DNA of 64,000 nt from Celoporthe dispersa (lineage: Eukaryota > Ascomycota > Sordariomycetes > Diaporthales > Cryphonectriaceae). This document shows, piece by piece, positions 23,818 to 34,164 of this stretch; within the stretch, counting starts at the first letter, position 1; each line of letters begins with the position of its first letter. A model generated the notes under the pieces. The model worked only from the letters and a program-made list of their open reading frames with translations, made no database searches and was not told where the DNA came from. The DNA lies in NCBI GenBank assembly GCA_016584495.1, contig WAID01000015.1, positions 2,170,501 to 2,234,500 on the forward strand, written 5' to 3'. A program made the translations under genes and the position numbers.

Positions 23818-23831
23818 GGCAGTTTTCCACA

Positions 23832-25302
23832 ATGGCCTCCCGACCTACCGTCACGATCCTGGGTGCCGATGGCAAGGCCACCTCGGCCACCCACACGATG
23901 CCCGCCGTCTTCACCGCCCCGATCCGTCCTGACATCGTTCAGGATGTCCACAAGGGAATGGCTAAGAACAAGCGCCAGCCTTACGCCGTCAGCGAGAAGG
24001 CCGGTCACCAGACCTCTGCCGAGTCCTGGGGAACTGGTTAGTACACACCCTTCGACGTTCTGGTGCAGAGTTTTCACAGCGGGGGCAAGAGCTGGGAAAC
24101 GATGGGAATCGACGAGATTGAGAGACTTTGGGAGAATTTTGGGCGTTGGACGAGCTTTGGGGAGGGAGGGAGGGGGAATCTCTCGGGATATCGATCTCAT
24201 TGCGGGACGGGGGGTGGGGGGGGGCAAAGAATCAAGGAACCCAGACGCGAAGCTCTGCACACTGTGCGTAAGAGGGAAACTTGTCGCTGACATGAACACT
24301 TTTACAGGTCGCGCTGTCGCTCGTATCCCTCGTGTCTCTGGTGGTGGTACTCACCGCGCTGGTCAGGCTGCTTTCGGTAACATGTGCCGTTCCGGTCGCA
24401 TGTTCGCTCCCACCAAGGTCTGGCGCAAGTGGCACATCAAGATCAACCAGGGCCAGAAGTGAGTTATACACCGTGGGGTCTCGCTCGATGGTTTTGGGTA
24501 TTTGGTGGTTTTCTTTGCTCTTTTGCTAAAAGGATTTCACAGGCGCTTCGCTACCGCCTCGGCTCTGGCTGCCTCCGCCGTCCCCTCTCTCCTCCTCGCC
24601 CGCGGCCACCAGATCATGTCTGTCCCCGAGGTCCCTCTCGTCGTCGACTCCGCTGCTTTCGACGGTGCGGCTGCCGCCAAGACCTCCGCTGCGGTCAGTC
24701 TCCTGAAGGCCGTCGGTGCTGGTCCCGAGCTGGAGAAGGTGAAGGGCTCCAAGAAGCTCCGCGCCGGCAAGGGCAAGCTCCGTGGCCGCCGCCACCGCCA
24801 GCGCCGCGGACCCCTCGTCATCTACGACCCCGAGGTCGACGGCAAGGAGCTCGTCAAGGGCTTCCGCAACATCGCTGGCGTCGAGACGTGCTCCGTGTAC
24901 GCCCTGAACCTGCTCCAGCTGGCCCCCGGCGGTCACCTCGGCCGCTTCGTCATCTGGTCCTCGGGCGCCTTCAAGGCCCTCGACAAGGTCTACGGCTCCA
25001 CCACTGAGCCCTCTGCCCTGAAGAAGGACTTCCTCCTGCCGTCCAACGTGGTCGCCCAGTCCGACCTGACCCGCCTCATCAACAGCTCCGAAATCCAGAG
25101 CGTGCTGCGCGGCCCCAAGGGCGAGGCCCGGACGAAGCGTGCTGGCGTGCAGAAGAAGAACCCTCTCAAGAACAAGCAGGTCATGCTGCGCCTGAACCCT
25201 TACGCCTCTGCCTTCCAGAAGGAGAAGCTGGGCGAGAAGAAGCTCGAGGAGGGCAAGCCCAAGGCCCCCGTCCCCGAGTTCTTCGAGATCATGAAGGAGT
25301 AA
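23832..25302 (+). CDS. RPL4: 60S ribosomal protein L4 (uL4)
   Basis: Exons 23832-24036, 24308-24458 and 24543-25302 give 371 residues, the usual eukaryotic uL4 length. The introns are 271 and 84 nt, with gttagt and gtgagt donors. Recognisable blocks are RPDIVQDVHKGMAKNKRQPY, the RNA-binding loop region RIPRVSGGGTHRAGQAAFGN, CRSGRMFAPTKVWRKWH and LRGRRHRQRRGPL, plus the Lys-rich C-terminal extension ending PEFFEIMKE. uL4 lines the peptide exit tunnel of the large subunit. The GC-ending codon bias is strong, as expected for a highly expressed gene. The 271-nt first intron is the longest intron I find in the window and is G-rich. Confidence 0.97.
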
Positions 25303-25771
25303 GGAAGGAAAGAGGGGCATCTAGGTCTAGGTGTGCTTTTTCCCGCCTCTTGTGGTGGGAATGGGATTTGACATTCGGGGCTGATGACACAAATTGGTTT
25401 CGGCGTTGGGTCAGGAACGTGCAAGCTACGGTAGCACACTTGGCAAAAATCAAAATTTTACGGAATTCTTCTAATGATGTCCGGAGTACAACGTGTACAT
25501 GAATTAACTGGTGAAATGGGAAGAGGTGGCAGTCGTGATTGCTTGTAGGAGCGGCCCGTTTTGACTTGGACGGACCACACAGCAGAGATCCCAGCTGCTG
25601 CTGTCTGCTATGTCCCGAGAATTGCCCCGTGTCTGCTGGCATCCTCGACAAGTTTCTTGGTGCACAATATGCAAATCTCATGTCTAGATCGTGTATCGTC
25701 ATATAGATCCAGCCAGAAACGCCATATCCAGGGAGACGATCGGGGAAGAAAAAAAAAAAGGTGTCACATCA
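25303..25771. other. Convergent 3' intergenic region
   Basis: This lies between the stops of RPL4 (+) and the aminotransferase (-). It should hold both 3' UTRs. No gene is seen. Confidence 0.6.
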
Positions 25772-28095
25772 TCATCTAGCAGCCCATGTAGAGTCCCAGA
25801 TTTCCGACATCCTCGTCCAGCTCGTTCCCTCCGCCACGGGCGAATCCTTGATGATATCCTCCAGCTCCTTGACCTTCTTGATGGCCCAGTACTTCCTCAC
25901 GCCCCTCACAAACCTCTGCGAGCACAGGTCCACATTCTCTTCCGACTCGGCCGCGAAACACATGCGCACGTACTGCCAGCCCACGTCCCTCCGCACCTGC
26001 TCCGTGGAGCTGAACATGGCCCCAGGGCTGATGAGCACCAGGTGCGGCTTGCGGGTGAGGTAGATCATCAGCCCAGTCGCGAGCGCCGCACCGTCGATGA
26101 GATCCGCGCCGTCCGAGCTGGGAGCCCCGTACAGCGGGTGGCTCTCGAAGAAGATCCTGATCCAGACAAACATGCCGCCCCTGGGCCAGGCAAAGTCGTA
26201 CAGCTTCGTCTTGGTCAGGACACAGACGTCGGCGTCCTGGGCGGCGCGCGGCGTGCCCTGCTTGACATAGACACTCCCCTCGTCCAGGATGCGACACATG
26301 CGATTCATGCGCCTCTCGTACTCGCCGCGCAGGCCCTCGATCCAGCGCACCCAGCCACCCGTCTGCCACCCGCTGTAGGCGGCGCGCTCCTTGTTGGTGC
26401 GCAGGGAGAGCCAGCCGGAGGTGACCTCGGGGGGCTGCTTCTGCCCGATGAGGAGCTCCGAGATGACGCTCTGCACGAAGCCCGAGGGCTGCTGGGTGGT
26501 GGCCTCGCTGACGCGGACGAGGCGCTCGATGAGGCCGGGCTGGGCAGTGATCCAGCCGAGGCGGCAGCCGGGGGCGACGGTCTTGCTGAAGGTGTCGAGG
26601 CGGACGACACGGCCGTCGACGTCGATGCTGAGGAAGGACGGGACGAGAGAGTCGAGGAACTCGTAGCCGGAGGACTTGTTGTTCCTGGGCGAAGGTTCGG
26701 AGAAGGCGTCGGCGACGGGCGGTCGGTTGCGCGACTTGGACTCCTCGGACGCGGCGGAGGGGAACTGCAGGTACCAGTAAGGGTCGTCCTCGACGATGAT
26801 GACGTCGAACTTGGAACAGACTGCGTAGAGGGCCCTGCGGCGCTCGAGGGAGAGGAGGATGCCGGTCGGGTTGTGGCCCATGCTGTGTGTGTGTGTTTTG
26901 CCTCAGGTCAGCACGGCTGAGACCGCCCTCCTGCGCACAGAAAGAGCACAGGACATGATCACAAGCAGCAGGGGGGAAGACAGGGCTCCGACTCACGTCA
27001 CGGTGTACATCAGATGCGGCCTCCTGCCCTTGCTGTAGTCCCAGTTCTCCAGCACATCCTCCAGGCCTCCCGGGCCGGCAGCAACCATGCCGCCCTCGTC
27101 AGCCCGGACAGGCACAATCTGCATGCCCTTGGGCACGGCCTGGTTCGTGGCACCACCATACACAAAGGTCTCGCACAGCAGGCCAGGCCTGTCGCGCACG
27201 TCGTCGCGGTCGGGGCTCCACGGGTCCACAAAGACCTCGAGCGTCTTGGAGAAGCCGTCGGTCGACCCCACGGTCAGGCACACGTCGGGCCCGCCCGCGT
27301 AGGGCACGTTGGGGTGCAGGTTGTCGCGGGAGAACTGGCGGATGAAGGAGAACAGAGGCGGGTAGCCCTGGGCGGTGCCGTACTGCAGCGCCGTGGCGAG
27401 GTCGATCTTGCGGGCCGGGGCCGTGTCGGGGCTGAGGGCCTTGGGCACCACGATGTGCTGTGCGGCCTTGGGGTCGGCGCCGCCGCTCTCCTTCCTGTCC
27501 CCGTCGAGCCGCAGGGAACCGGCCTGGGCTGCGAGGGCATCGTCATCGCCGGATGTTCCGGGTGCGGCGGGCCTGTTGGGCGAGGGCGTCCATCGCTCTG
27601 GCTTGGCTGACTCGGCCTCGAGGGTGTCTAGGGGGAAGAAGCGCAGGTTGGGCAGTCCTTTGTGCCGGAGGTGTGACAGATTAGCGGACGGGTTCACCCA
27701 TCAGATATCAAGGTTGGCCATTTGCGTAGGTGGGCCAGGCCAGGCCAGGCCCTGCTGGCTGGCCTGGACAAAGACCTGGCCTCCCTCTCTCGTCCCTAGC
27801 GAGGAGGAGAGAAGATCGGGTATGTTTATATGTCATTCGGCTGCAGTTTCTGTGTACTAGATGCACGGAGAGCGGCAGGAGACATTCACGCAGCCAGACA
27901 AGACTTACCACCAGCCAGGTTACCGATCCCGGGGATCTGGAAGTACTTGTAGAACTGCTTCACGGCATTGGGTTTCCGGTTCGCCGTGGTCACGGAATAA
28001 TAATGGCTGAAGTCCTTGGGGGTGGGCTTATCGGAACAGGAAGAAGAGGTCATGTCGGGCGAGCCAGCAGCGGCTGCTGTGAAACTTGCCTCCAT
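25772..28095 (-). CDS. PLP-dependent aromatic/2-aminoadipate aminotransferase (ARO8-like)
   Basis: Exons 28095-27909, 27657-26997 and 26882-25772 join in frame to 652 residues. The introns are 251 and 114 nt, both with gtaagt/gtgagt donors. The fold-type I aminotransferase motifs are present. ALQYGTAQGYPPL leads the large domain, and CLTVGSTDGFSK binds cofactor phosphate. TMGHNPTG is the NPTG motif. VIIVEDDPYWYLQF carries the cofactor-binding Asp and Tyr. Lys383 in DTFSKTVAPGCRLGWI forms the Schiff base. The order fits the ARO8/kynurenine/2-aminoadipate group, which transaminates aromatic amino acids and 2-aminoadipate. It is longer than typical because of Ser/Pro/Gly-rich inserts at about residues 72-115 and 325-355. 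The exact substrate is not determined by sequence. Confidence 0.9.
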
Positions 28096-30150
28096 CCTGA
28101 TACCAGTAAGTTATACGCCTCTTGTGGCAACTCCGGATGTCTCTTAACAAGAGGATTGTTGTTGGAAATGATTGTCTGTCTTTCTCTCTCTCTCCACTCA
28201 AAAGGTTACCAGAAGAAATAAGATGCAGTAAGTGTTGCTGTACTGAACAGGAGGAAGAAGAAGAGGTGACGACTAATCATCGGTGAGTGAGGATCCACGT
28301 CAAACGGCATTTCAGTCTACTGTACACCACAAGCTTACAAATGCGAGGGCTGTAGATCCTCCCCAGGACACCCAGCACTGATAAGGAAGCCCTGCGAGCC
28401 AGTCAGCCCCACAGGGGGCAACATCTTATCGTGCTGGGTCGAATGGATGGGTCGGATAGTCTGTCTGGTCCGGCCGGGACGCCCGCCAGAACAAGACAGG
28501 ACGGGCCTAGTCTAAGTATGGAGGGAGGAGCACGGGAAAAGGGCGCAGAATGCATTTTAGGGAGGGTCCGCTCTTTCGGCCGAGGGAGAGCGGCTCGCTG
28601 GCGGCAGCACTGCCCAGCGCAACCGCCGTGATGGGTCCGGATCCTCTCCGACCCGGCGGAATGGTACCGACAGGCTGGGCTTGACGTTAAAGGCATGGTG
28701 ATGGTGATGGATCTGTACGCCGTCATAGGGCCTTAAGTATCCAGCTGCTCGAAATGTGTGATACATGGTGTTATTTTACCAGGACGGGTGGTGGTGGCGG
28801 TGGCGTCTGTGAGGTGGGTGGTTTCACACCACAGGTGAGACATGGCAGAATGCGCCTTCGTGGGCCTCAACTGCAGTGATGGCACAACCTCGCAAGTAAG
28901 GACCTGAAGTCTTGCTGTTGTTACTTCTTCTTATTTTTCTTTCCTCCTTTTTATCCATAAGAAAAAAATAAAAAATAAAAAAAAGAGTTATTGGTGGAAG
29001 AAACGTGTAAGTACACAACCAAGTCCTTGCTTAGTATTCAGCAGCGGACAAGACGCTAATCAGTGGTTAATATTGTTCTTTATCTCCTGAAACAGACACG
29101 GCACCATGGGGCATGAACCCCCGCATATAGAATGATGCTTTCATGTTCGCCAATGAGGACCCAGATTACCACAGCCACGGAATACAGAGTCACGAAAACA
29201 GACCGTACTCGCTGGTGGTGCGGAGGGATGCACGATAGGGCGATGCGATGCTAGACCAGATGTGTCTCATCTTGCAGGATCTAAGCAGACGGTGACCCTC
29301 CCCGAGTCCAAGTGCATCATATTCTTCCAGCGCGGTGGGGTTTGCTCTGTTCAGGTATTTGTCAAGAACAAGCTCCTGTCCTCCTCCTGACCTCTTTCAG
29401 CTGTGTGCGGGGGAGAGAAGCGGTACTTATACCCCCTCCTGGGCAGGTGGTCCTTCGACTGGAATTACAGTTGAAAAAAATGGCCAGCTCTACTACAGAT
29501 CAGGCCAAGCCAGAAAGCTGTTCTGGTGCCAATAGAAGGCAGGAGGGTCCTTCTGATGACCTCGATGCCTGGTGCCGGCTCGAGTTCACTAGACATGTGG
29601 CTGCATTTGTCACGCGCGGCCTGGCGATCAGGGTGGTCATTATGTGATTAGTGGGAGAGAAATCCTTAAGAGCCTCCTAGACGTGTGCATAGTAGAGAGT
29701 AGGGTAATTTGTCAAAAACAAAGAATGCCGCATTCCCTCCTGGTAGTTAGTGACCCGTGGGCTTGGTGCGCGCTCCAGCGGGGGACGATGCCTCGCGACA
29801 GCCGAAGGCGGCTCCGTCTCAGGAAAGGCCTCTGGGTCTTGCTGCGCACTTGGTACTTTCGTAGCAGCGGCAGACGCTTTCATCCTGGTCCGCCTCTCCG
29901 TCCCATGAGCTATCGTGCAACGGCCGTAAGGTGAACAGGCCTGAGATGGAGAAACCTCTACCCGTGTGGGATTTAAATCTTCGTGAGGGCCTGGCCTCAT
30001 GATGAAAGAAGGGCTTCGTCCGAAGAAGAAGAAGAAAAGAGGTTCTGCTCGACGATGGCAGACTTTGGATGATAATTTCAAGAGATCTTCAGGAGATCTA
30101 CCTTTTTCCCTCTTCTCCCTCTCTCTCTCTCCAGCTTCTATCCAGGCATA
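28096..30150. promoter_or_regulatory. Divergent intergenic region between the aminotransferase and PTH11-like genes
   Basis: Two kilobases without a recognisable gene. It includes A-rich sequence at about 28,960-28,985. Short open frames lack family motifs and splice partners. It should contain both promoters. Confidence 0.55.
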
Positions 30151-31608
30151 ATGTCTCTAACGTTCCCAATCACCACTCCCGCGCAGATCATAATACTCGT
30201 CATCTCGACGCTGGGTGTTTGTCTGACCCTGGGTATCGTGAGTCTTCGCTTCGTTGCTAGGTACAAACATCGGCGCAGGTGGGATTGCAGTGATATCTGC
30301 ATTGGGCTGGCTGAGGTCTGTCTTGTCTCGTCACTGTCAAGATGCAATATATATATATATAATTATATATATATATCTGAAGCGGGCACCCGTGGCTGAC
30401 TGATCCTTGCGGATACATACAGGTCTTTTTGGTCCTGATCAACATCGACTTATGGGTAGCGGTGACCAAGGGCGGCGCAGGGCTGCATACGGTTGATATC
30501 GTCTCTAGATATGGCCAGGAGCCACTGGAGATATTTAGCATAGTAAGCCTCGACCAAAAAGGAAAGAAAGAAAGAAAGGCGAGCTGACTTGCTTCTCTGT
30601 CACTCTTTCCCAGGCGATCTGGGCCTACCAGCTGCTCCTCCAGCCGCTGTGGTGCCTCAGCAAGCTCTCCGTGCTGGCGCTGTACGCATCCCTGATGCCG
30701 TTCCGCGAGATGCTGCTCGCCGTCAAGACGCTGGCAGCCTTCACGGTCCTCTGGTGCCTGGGCGGGTTCCTCAGCTCCGTGTTCCTCTGCACGCCCGTCG
30801 CCTTTATATGGGATCGGTCCATCGCCGGCGGCCACTGCGTTCAGATGAACACGTATTACTTCTCCGACGCGCTCATCAACCTGCTTGTCGATGTTGTTAT
30901 CTTGATCATGCCGATGCCTTATCTTTATAAGACGCGTCTGCCCTTGAGGCGAAAGGTGCTCGTCATGGGGCTGTTTAGTCTGGGGTTCATGTGAGTACCG
31001 CTGTGCGAGGACCGCCTGTTGTGGGTCTCGTGTATATATGTGTCTGTGTGCTGATAATGCTTTTTGTCTGGATATGCAGTACCTTCGGCGTCGCCCTAGC
31101 CAGACAAGTTCTGATCCCCAAGATAGACCTCCAGGATGGGACCTACGCCATCATCTACGCAGCCTGCCTCTCAACAGTCGAGGCCATCACAACCATCATC
31201 GTAGCCTGCCTCCCCTTCCTGAGACCGCTGTTTAGACCCCCACCCTCCTCTACCCGCCCGACAGACCTCACACCGATCGCGACAAGCCAGAGAGGAGGCG
31301 TCCCGGAGGCGGCGGGGGCGAGAGGTTACGGCCGCTCGAGCAGTCAGGGCACCTGGAGCACCTGGGGACGCTCGTTCAAGGGCCTCGACTCGTTTGCTGC
31401 TGAGACACGGGTGGTTGTGGGGGGTGACGAGATATCTGGAGCCACAGGGTCGGGCACCGTCGTTGGCACGGCGTGGGATGCTGCGTCGGTTGTGGAACAG
31501 GGCCTCGCGGCGCCAGCCATTGCGAGGTGTGCGGAAACGAGAAGGGAAAAGTGCCCTGCCTCTGTGCTCGGGGGCGGCGCGGCGGTGCACTTCTCCCGAG
31601 GAGCCTGA
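30151..31608 (+). CDS. PTH11-like rhodopsin-fold integral membrane protein
   Basis: Exons 30151-30315, 30423-30542, 30614-30990 and 31080-31608 join in frame to 396 residues. Seven hydrophobic segments are visible, beginning with IIILVISTLGVCLTLGIVSL, followed by VFLVLINIDLWVAV. The region WCLSKLSVLALYASL and the cysteine-containing loop CTPVAFIWDRSIAGGHC are hallmarks of the fungal rhodopsin-domain/PTH11 superfamily. DALINLLVDVVILIMPMPYLY and a Gly/Ser-rich cytoplasmic tail of about 130 residues follow. No extracellular CFEM domain is present. The family includes candidate non-classical GPCRs; most members have no known ligand. The first donor (gtctgt) is weaker than the others, so the exon 1 boundary is the least certain. 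The gene converges on the FMO gene. Confidence 0.87.
30347..30376. repeat. Palindromic (AT)n tract in an intron
   Basis: Thirty bases of alternating AT centred on aatt can fold into a near-perfect hairpin. It lies entirely in the first intron (30316-30422) of the PTH11-like gene. Confidence 0.85.
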
Positions 31609-31940
31609 TCTGTTGGACACGAAGATGTCCCGTCAAGCTTGGTCGGGAAGACGCCCTGGAGGCGGTGTCCAGAGCGAGGCTCGAGATCTGTGGTTCACAT
31701 AGCGTTGGCAGTACGGCGTATGGTGGAAATCAATGACACGGGGTGTCGGTGTCGGCTGGTATCAAGCTGCATAATATACCTAGATGGTAGAATTTTAGTA
31801 ACAGAAATGCAAGCACTGTACCTTGCACAGGTCGGATACGTATGCCTCCTCCCCCACAAACCTCTACGTCCTCCAAAACACCTATAATGTAGTCCCTCTT
31901 ATACTGGTTGAGCATACTTTCTTGAAGACTGTCTAGCCCT
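31609..31940. other. Convergent 3' intergenic region
   Basis: This is 332 bases between the stops of the PTH11-like gene and the FMO gene. No gene is seen. Confidence 0.6.
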
Positions 31941-33372
31941 CTATACAATATCCTCCTGCCCACCGTCAGCTTCGCTCGGGGGCTGGTACTCGAAACCCAA
32001 CTCCCGAAGTGACTTCGCCTTCCTGCCCGTCGTCTCAAACTTCAGCTTGGCCTCGACGTACGTCGCCCTCTGCCACTTTTGCTCGTCGTCCCACACCGGC
32101 GGCTCCTTGCCCTTGCCGCCGGTAGACTCCTCGGCCCACTTGTGGAACTCATCGAGGTACGCGCCGTCGCCGCCCTTGGGGAAGACATGAAACGCCTTTC
32201 CTCGCCTCAGGGCCTCCTCTTCCTCCCACCGCGACATCTCCTCCACCGACGGCAAGGGTAAAGAGTTGGACCAGACCCTGGCGAAGACGGCTGCCTGCGC
32301 CTCGGACACGGGGAAGGGCACGACCCTGATGGGCAGGCCGGGGAAGGCCAGGGTCGGGTGGTCGATGTGGAAGAGGTGCTTGTACAGGCCATAGACCCTC
32401 CGCCCGTCCGAGACGAGGCCGGGCGTCAGGGACTCGAGAAACGGGAAGGCGAAGAGGTATCCTGTGCAGTACAGGATGGCGTCTAGGTCCCTCTCGACGC
32501 GCCCGTCTGCGAAGCGGACACCCCTCTCTGCTACTAGGAACTCCTCGACCGCAGGGACCTCCTCCGCGCGGGCGTGGGCGAGGTTCTCCTCGGGCGTGGG
32601 CTCGTGTACGGACAGGGAGGAGCGGGGACCGGCAGTGCCGGCTGATCTGGGAGGCGATGTCGAGCCCAGACGCGGCATTGCCGATGACGAGGACCTTCTT
32701 GCCCGCGAAGGCCTCGGGGCTGCGGTAGGTTTTGGCGTGGGAGAGCACGCCTGGGTGGGCAGCGTGGAACTCTCTGATGTTCTCCACGTCAGGGATGAAG
32801 GTTGTCGAGTAGTGGCCGGACGCGACAACGACGGCGTCAAAGGTCTCCTCGTGGCCCTTCCCGTCCAGTAGGCTGTCCGTCTGGACAGCCCAGCGGTCCC
32901 TGGCCCCCTGGCGCCTCAGCCGGACGGCCCTGACCGTGGTTGAGAACCTGATCAGGTGCCGGACGTCCTCTGCGTACCCCACGAGATAGTCCTGCACGCC
33001 CTGCCTAGTCGGGAAGATGAGCGAGCCCTCTGGGAAGTCCCTGTCGCCGTACTTCATGAGGGTCCAGGGGATGTTGGTATTCAGGAGCTCGTACATAGGC
33101 GAGGCGAAGACCGGCGCGGTGCCGTCATCGCCTAGGCTCACGACGGGCGGATCGGGCGGGCAGAAGGGGCTTGTCTGAGGCACATGTAGGCTCTCCGAGG
33201 GCTGCCGGCTGTACATCCACACGCCGCCGACCTCGGGGTTCTGCTCGTATACCACGACAGACTCGAAGGCCTGCTGCGCGACGAGATATTTCGCGGCGGA
33301 GAGGCCGCATGGACCAGCGCCTATGACTGCCACCCTTTTGACGTCGAAGGGCCCTGGGTCGAGGGAGCCCAT
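31941..33372 (-). CDS. Flavin-containing monooxygenase, one frameshift in the written sequence
   Basis: From the ATG at 33372 the protein begins MGSLDPGPFDVKRVAVIGAG. The FAD Rossmann motif is GAGPCG. VYEQNPEVGGVW follows. The FMO segment VLSHAKTYRSPEAFAGKKVL leads into the NADPH motif VIGNAASGLDIASQI. Just after HCRSPLL the frame is lost. The +1 frame then continues with VHEPTPEENLAHARAEEVP and ILYCTGYLFAFPFLESL, which is the FMO late CTGY motif, down to the stop at 31941. Removing one base from the GGG at 32615-32617 (plus strand) restores one 476-residue protein of normal FMO length. No stop or splice signal explains the change. Fungal FMOs oxygenate N or S atoms in soft nucleophiles; the substrate is unknown. 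The gene shares a 792-bp divergent region with the telomere-protein gene. Confidence 0.85.
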
Positions 33373-34164
33373 GGTGCACGGTGAGCTGTGCAGACGACCT
33401 CCAGGTAGAGCAGCAGCGCCAGGTCCGGGTGTGCGTGGGTGCTTGTATCTGCCCAAGACTCCTGCCGGAATGTCGGATTAGATGGAATCGAACGGTGGTG
33501 GATGGTCTGGAGGGAGCCAGTATGCTCTGCCACCTAGCCTGGTAGTAAATGAGAAAGGACAGGGGAAGAAAAAAACAAAAACAAAAAAATCTAGAGACAG
33601 AATATAGTACAGGAAATGGAGGAGAAAGAAAATAAAAGATATCGAGCATGAGCAATGGATTATCGCGTGATGGCTATCCTTAAGGTGGGGGGGGGGGCAG
33701 CTGCCCACTGTGGAACTGTACGCCAAGTGCCGTGGGTAGTGAGCGGTACAGCTGTAGCCACTACCAACATCCCTATACATGCCCTGTCATCAAGGTACCC
33801 TGGCTTGTCTGGTACTTTCGACCCTTTGAGCACCCGGCAGACCACAGCTTGTTGTTAGCGCGTTCTGCTCGTCGTCACGTCCACATGCGAAAGTCCAACT
33901 GTACCTCCTTACTCTTTAATCGTCGTCCTCCTCCAACCACCGACCTGCCAGCTTTCCAACCCCACCAAGAGCAAAAGAGAGAGAGGAAAGAGAAACAATA
34001 AAAAAAAAGACGTGGCTCTAGTGTCACAATCAACCGTCAACAAACCCCCCTTGCCAGATGGCGAGACATCTTCCGCTGCCCCTCCTCCGTCGCGAACCAT
34101 GATCTAATCACCCATCCCTCGAACCACGACTGCGACTGCGACGACCCCTTTGCGACACGACACG
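33373..34164. promoter_or_regulatory. Bidirectional promoter between FMO and the telomere-type protein
   Basis: This 792-bp divergent region contains an 11-base G run at 33687-33697 and T/C- and A-rich tracts at both ends. No gene is seen. Confidence 0.55.
33687..33697 (+). repeat. G11 homopolymer
   Basis: Eleven consecutive G in the FMO/telomere-protein divergent promoter. Its length is uncertain given the homopolymer errors suspected elsewhere in this sequence. Confidence 0.8.

Larger units (their letters stand above)
22956..23831. promoter_or_regulatory. PET127 3' flank and RPL4 promoter/5' leader
   Basis: This intergenic region holds the ribosomal-protein promoter. It contains a CACGTGA box within an inverted repeat (23540-23554) and a likely 5'-UTR intron (23713-23817), listed separately. 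No gene is seen. Confidence 0.55.

Noticed and set aside
25691..26920. Long plus-strand frame of about 409 codons opposite the aminotransferase
   Set aside because: It lies antisense to exon 3 of a gene with clear PLP-enzyme motifs. High GC at third positions removes stops on the opposite strand. It has no domain.
27726..27772. Repeated ccaggcca units in the aminotransferase intron as a mobile or structural element
   Set aside because: Only a few imperfect short copies inside an ordinary intron; likely local duplication.
31941..33372. Calling the FMO gene a pseudogene
   Set aside because: Only one single-base change separates two perfect halves, all motifs are intact and the same lesion recurs in unrelated genes, so sequence error is more likely.
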